In this document: positions 5,706 to 7,512 of the stretch, piece by piece
How the letters are laid out: every line of letters begins with the position of its first letter
Position numbering within the stretch: position 1 is the stretch's first letter
NCBI GenBank assembly: GCA_947426875.1
Contig: CANEFU010000053.1
Location: forward strand, 1-7,512
Source of the DNA: an uncultured Clostridium sp.
Lineage (GTDB): Bacteria > Bacillota > Clostridia > TANB77 > CAG-508
Direction of reading: 5' to 3'
DNA length: 7,512 nt
Notes under the pieces: model-generated
The model's database searches: none
The model's input: the letters and a program-made list of their open reading frames with translations, nothing else
Told to the model about the DNA's origin: nothing
Made by a program: the position numbers and the translations under genes

Positions 5706-5786
5706 AAAATAACCATTCTGCTTTGTCCAAGGAATGGTTATTAACTATTAATTCGTCAACCACTTCCGTGGTTTCTTCATTTCTTA
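5702..5786 (-). ncRNA. Predicted antisense antitoxin RNA
   Basis: A perfect promoter (5792-5820) points into the 3' end of the toxin gene, and an intrinsic terminator for that strand lies at 5704-5742. Together they define an RNA of about 85 bases, fully complementary to the 3' end of the toxin mRNA from the stop codon onward. It has two hairpins, the terminator stem and the AACCAC/GTGGTT stem. No start codon with a ribosome binding site is seen in it. The role as antitoxin is inferred from this convergent layout, shared with txpA/RatA-type systems. Confidence 0.72.
5704..5742 (-). terminator. Intrinsic terminator of the antisense RNA
   Basis: AATAACCATTC (5708-5718) and GAATGGTTATT (5732-5742) form a perfect 11-bp stem around a 13-base loop. 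On the minus strand the stem runs into a T-run (complement of A5704-A5709). On the plus strand it is followed by mixed sequence, so it should stop the antisense RNA and not the toxin mRNA. Confidence 0.8.
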
Positions 5787-5790
5787 TATT
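5758..5790 (+). terminator. Hairpin at the toxin mRNA 3' end, probable terminator
   Basis: AACCAC (5758-5763) and GTGGTT (5768-5773) form a 6-bp stem with a TTCC loop, followed by a T-rich but interrupted tract. It is the best candidate for the toxin mRNA end. The same segment (5758-5770) is complementary to the toxin ribosome binding site, so it may switch between terminator and anti-ribosome-binding-site roles. Confidence 0.5.
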
Positions 5791-5791
5791 T

Positions 5792-5820
5792 ATTATACAT
5801 AGTTTTTATAAAAATGTCAA
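5792..5820 (-). promoter_or_regulatory. Consensus promoter of the antisense RNA
   Basis: TTGACA (5815-5820), exactly 17 bases and TATAAT (5792-5797) match the housekeeping promoter at all 12 positions. It is the strongest promoter in the window and points toward the toxin gene. Sequence upstream of the -35 is almost pure A/T and could act as an UP element. High, steady expression of a short-lived antitoxin RNA would fit. Confidence 0.85.
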
Positions 5821-5968
5821 TAATTATTATAATTCACAATTTTATAAGAATTATAAAATTCTAATATATTTTTATTTTCTTGTATTATATCATTAAGTAA
5901 TTTCTCATTCAACAAATAAATAATATTTAAAATTGTTAGACATCCACAAAATCAAAGAAAATTTATGC

Positions 5969-6012
5969 AAAAAATAGACTTATCAAAAACTTCAAAAGCA
6001 TTGATAAGTCTA
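5969..6012 (-). terminator. Terminator of the (interrupted) tRNA-Leu gene
   Basis: TAGACTTATCAA (5975-5986) and TTGATAAGTCTA (6001-6012) form a perfect 12-bp stem with a 14-base loop. On the minus strand it is followed by six T (complement of 5969-5974). It begins directly after the tRNA CCA end (6013-6015), so it was the native tRNA terminator and belongs to the resident side of the junction. Confidence 0.88.
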
Positions 6013-6068
6013 TGGTGCAGATGGCCGGAATCGAACCGGCACGGTTTATTCAACCGCAGGATTTTAAG
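6013..6068 (-). pseudogene. 3' fragment of tRNA-Leu(UAA), likely attachment-site scar
   Basis: On the minus strand this reads as the last 56 bases of a leucine tRNA. The parts are the anticodon loop CTTAAAA (UAA, 6062-6068), the anticodon 3' stem TCCTG, a long variable arm CGGTT/AACCG typical of class II tRNAs, the T-arm GCCGG-TTCGATT-CCGGC, the acceptor strand CATCTGC, discriminator A and an encoded CCA. The bases before the anticodon loop (AAATT) cannot form the required CAGGA stem, and no D-arm or GCAGATG acceptor strand is present at the right distance. The gene is therefore cut at the anticodon loop. A 3' fragment of this size is what tyrosine-recombinase elements leave at one end when they integrate into a tRNA gene. 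Confidence 0.85.
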
Positions 6069-6202
6069 AATTTAACGCACCTCATCTTTTACTATTAGAT
6101 AACATCAATTAATCTCTTTTAATAACTAAACTTTTTAGCTTCTCTGTAAGAGATTATAGCACAAGTATTGTTAAATATGTAATAAAATGCAAAAAATTTC
6201 TT

Positions 6203-6242
6203 TTCTAAAAATTAGAATCAAGTGTTAGAACTATGTTAGAAC
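6203..6242 (+). repeat. Cluster of TTAGAA boxes
   Basis: TTAGAA occurs at 6212-6217, 6225-6230 and 6236-6241, and inverted at 6203-6208. The last two lie within a 9-base direct repeat TGTTAGAAC with an 11-base period, about one helical turn. Such spacing suits a protein bound on one face of the DNA. Confidence 0.6.
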
Positions 6243-6292
6243 TTTTTGATAGAATAACAGTCTAATTTACCATTGATATTAAATATATAAGC

Positions 6293-6314
6293 AAAAATCC
6301 TAGAAAGGATTTTT
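6293..6314 (+). promoter_or_regulatory. Hairpin enclosing the ribosome binding site of the HTH gene
   Basis: AAAAATCCT (6293-6301) and AGGATTTTT (6306-6314) form a perfect 9-bp stem with an AGAA loop, ending 2 bases before the ATG at 6317. The ribosome binding site AAAGGA (6304-6309) lies partly in the loop and partly in the stem. The stem ends in five T, so it could act as a weak terminator/attenuator or hide the ribosome binding site. Confidence 0.6.
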
Positions 6315-6316
6315 AA

Positions 6317-6739
6317 ATGAAAATAAATATAAAAGGAATATGGATTCCGTTTGAAATTTTAATAAAGAAAGATTTAAGTGATAAAGAAAAACTAATATAC
6401 TCTATAATATTATATTTTAGTAAAGAGAATAATTATTGCTCTGTAAGTAATACTCAATTAGCTGAACTGCTTAACATTACAACTAATCATGTTTCAAAAT
6501 TAATTAGTTCACTTAGTAATAAAAAATATGTAAAAGTACATTTAAAATATAAAAAAGACTCTAAAGAAATTGAAAATAGAATATTAAACCCTATATTCAA
6601 AATCAATAATAGGTATAATTCAAAACAACAATTTACCTATAATCAAAATGAATTACCTCCTATACTCAAAAATGATAAAGATATTAATAATAATATTTTT
6701 AAAAATAACTATACAAAAGAGGAGGCGAAATATTTCTAA
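6317..6739 (+). CDS. Helix-turn-helix replication initiator-like protein of a mobile element
   Basis: This 140-residue protein has an N-terminal winged-helix/HTH domain: IWIPFEILIKKDLSDKEKLI (8-27) leads into a helix, then TQLAELLNITTNHVSKLISS (46-65) is a clear HTH, followed by a wing (about 68-90). This is the layout of phage and plasmid replication initiators and replisome organisers (RepA-N/DnaD-like, HTH_36 type). The C-terminal 50 residues are Asn/Lys-rich and probably disordered, ending in KEEAKYF. Its stop codon overlaps the ATG of the next gene (TAATG), a helicase loader, which supports an initiator-loader pair. It is much shorter than full replisome organisers, so a transcriptional regulator is possible. 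Confidence 0.8.
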   Translation: MKINIKGIWIPFEILIKKDLSDKEKLIYSIILYFSKENNYCSVSNTQLAELLNITTNHVSKLISSLSNKKYVKVHLKYKKDSKEIENRILNPIFKINNRYNSKQQFTYNQNELPPILKNDKDINNNIFKNNYTKEEAKYF

Positions 6740-7512
6740 TGGATATTAATATTGATAATATAACTAGCAATAAATCAAATTCTATAATTCAAGGTATTAA
6801 AGAATTACTAAAAACTGGTGTAATGCCAGATAGCTTAAAGAAAAAAATAGATGAACTACCACCATATGAAGTTCGCCTTCAACACGAAATAGATAAACTA
6901 AACCTAAATAATAAAAATTTTAAATTAAAGAAATTACTTGATTATAGCAATCTAGGAGAAAGATTTTTTGAAAAGAGCTTTACATCATATCAAGTAAATA
7001 ACAATAATATTAATGCATACGAAGTTGCTAAAAAGTTTATATCAAACTTTGAAGTTGCAAATAAAAGAGGAACTGGAATTATCTTTTATGGTCCATATGG
7101 TGTTGGAAAAACACATTTAGCTTGCAGTATTGCAAATGAATTAATAAAAATGCAAAAATCTGTTATATTTGGATCTACAATTAAACTATTTGGAATCATA
7201 AAGAAAAGCTATAATAACGAAATTGAAGAAAATGAATCAAAAATAATTTCAGAGTTTATAAATTGTGATGTCTTAATAATTGATGACTTAGGAAAAGAAA
7301 AGCCTAGTGAATGGGTGTTAGAAAAATTGTATTATATAATTAATGAAAGATATGAGCATAATAAGCCAATTATAATTACTACTAATTTTGACGAAAATCA
7401 ACTTATAGACATTTTTACAGTTGGAAAGAATAAATCTTCGATTGAGGCAATCATGAGCAGATTAAAAGAAATATTTTTAACTTTTAGAATTTTTGATAAT
7501 GATTATAGATAT
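6739..7512 (+). CDS. DnaC/DnaI-type helicase loader ATPase (partial, runs off window)
   Basis: The frame stays open for all 258 codons to the window end. It encodes an AAA+ ATPase of the DnaC/DnaI/IstB type, which loads replicative helicase onto single-stranded DNA. Motifs are LGERFFEKSF (72-81, linker typical of the family), Walker A GPYGVGKTHLA (118-128), Walker B LIIDDLG (179-185), sensor I TTNF (214-217) and the SRLKE (240-244) arginine motif. The N-terminal 70 residues are helical and lack the Cys cluster of DnaI. The ATG overlaps the stop of the HTH gene. GGAGG (6721-6725) lies 13 bases upstream, longer than ideal, so coupling to upstream translation is likely. No IS21-like transposase is visible, which makes a replication role likelier than IstB; the end is probably only a few residues beyond the window. 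Confidence 0.88.
   Translation, partial: MDINIDNITSNKSNSIIQGIKELLKTGVMPDSLKKKIDELPPYEVRLQHEIDKLNLNNKNFKLKKLLDYSNLGERFFEKSFTSYQVNNNNINAYEVAKKFISNFEVANKRGTGIIFYGPYGVGKTHLACSIANELIKMQKSVIFGSTIKLFGIIKKSYNNEIEENESKIISEFINCDVLIIDDLGKEKPSEWVLEKLYYIINERYEHNKPIIITTNFDENQLIDIFTVGKNKSSIEAIMSRLKEIFLTFRIFDNDYRY

Larger units (their letters stand above)
6069..6316 (+). promoter_or_regulatory. Control region between att scar and replication genes
   Basis: I see no gene in these 248 AT-rich bases. They contain a dyad TTCTAA-AAA-TTAGAA (6203-6217), two direct copies of TGTTAGAAC (6223-6231 and 6234-6242, 11-base period) and, just before the next start codon, a hairpin covering the ribosome binding site (6293-6314). 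No clear promoter with both boxes is visible. The region may hold integrase arm-type sites, a repressor operator or part of an origin. Confidence 0.5.

Noticed and set aside
5838..5860. Perfect 10-bp palindrome with a GAA spacer upstream of the antisense promoter.
   Set aside because: It is made of A and T only; such palindromes are expected by chance here and no repeat of it was found nearby.
5817..5947. Minus-strand open frame of about 42 codons ending in LEFYNSYKIVNYNNY.
   Set aside because: No ATG or ribosome binding site; composition is what AT-rich DNA gives by chance, and its stop lies in the antisense promoter.
6013..6100. Complete functional tRNA-Leu.
   Set aside because: The bases before the anticodon loop cannot pair with TCCTG, and only about 14 bases separate a GATG-like match from the loop, too few for a D-arm.
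6013..6110. Group I intron interrupting the tRNA-Leu(UAA) anticodon loop, as in cyanobacteria.
   Set aside because: No tRNA 5' half is present to the right, and no intron core or 5' splice U.G context is seen; mobile-element genes follow instead.
1..7512. CRISPR array, insertion sequence or rRNA gene.
   Set aside because: No regularly spaced repeats, transposase motifs, terminal inverted repeats or rRNA-like segments were seen.

Overview
The window looks like a piece of a low-GC Bacillota chromosome, probably class Clostridia. The evidence is AT-rich codon use, strong AGGAGG-type ribosome binding sites, consensus TTGACA/TATAAT promoters and the gene families present. The species cannot be read from the sequence.

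Positions 1-5230 hold genes on the minus strand only. Read in the direction of transcription, an operon starts near 2470 and encodes a 272-residue protein that resembles a decayed (p)ppGpp-synthetase fold, a 127-residue helical protein and the XTP/dITP pyrophosphatase RdgB. A near-consensus promoter buried in the end of rdgB then drives an L21-leader-like RNA, rplU (L21) and the start of rpmA (L27, cut by the window edge). Upstream of that operon are pdxY/pdxK (pyridoxal kinase type), a 67-residue stand-alone DnaJ-type zinc-knuckle protein with its own terminator, a 200-residue membrane-anchored coiled-coil protein and a 155-residue protein of unknown function.

Positions 5231-5970 have no large gene but contain what reads as a complete type I toxin-antitoxin locus. 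It has a 38-residue single-membrane-helix peptide (5589-5705), a plausible plus-strand promoter, and a minus-strand antisense RNA with a perfect TTGACA-17-TATAAT promoter (5792-5820) and an intrinsic terminator ending at the toxin stop codon. Two separate stretches of the toxin mRNA, one in its leader and one in its 3' end, are complementary to the toxin ribosome binding site.

Positions 5969-6068 hold the 3' part of a tRNA-Leu(UAA) gene, from the anticodon loop to the encoded CCA, followed by its terminator. The 5' half is missing. This is the usual scar of an integrative element inserted at a tRNA 3' end, so the sequence to the right is probably the element. It begins with a control region containing repeated TTAGAA boxes and a hairpin that hides a ribosome binding site. 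A phage/plasmid-type replication pair follows: a helix-turn-helix initiator-like protein and, overlapping its stop codon, a DnaC/DnaI-type helicase loader that runs off the window end. The proposed junction therefore falls between resident chromosome on the left and a mobile element on the right, with the toxin-antitoxin locus just on the chromosomal side.
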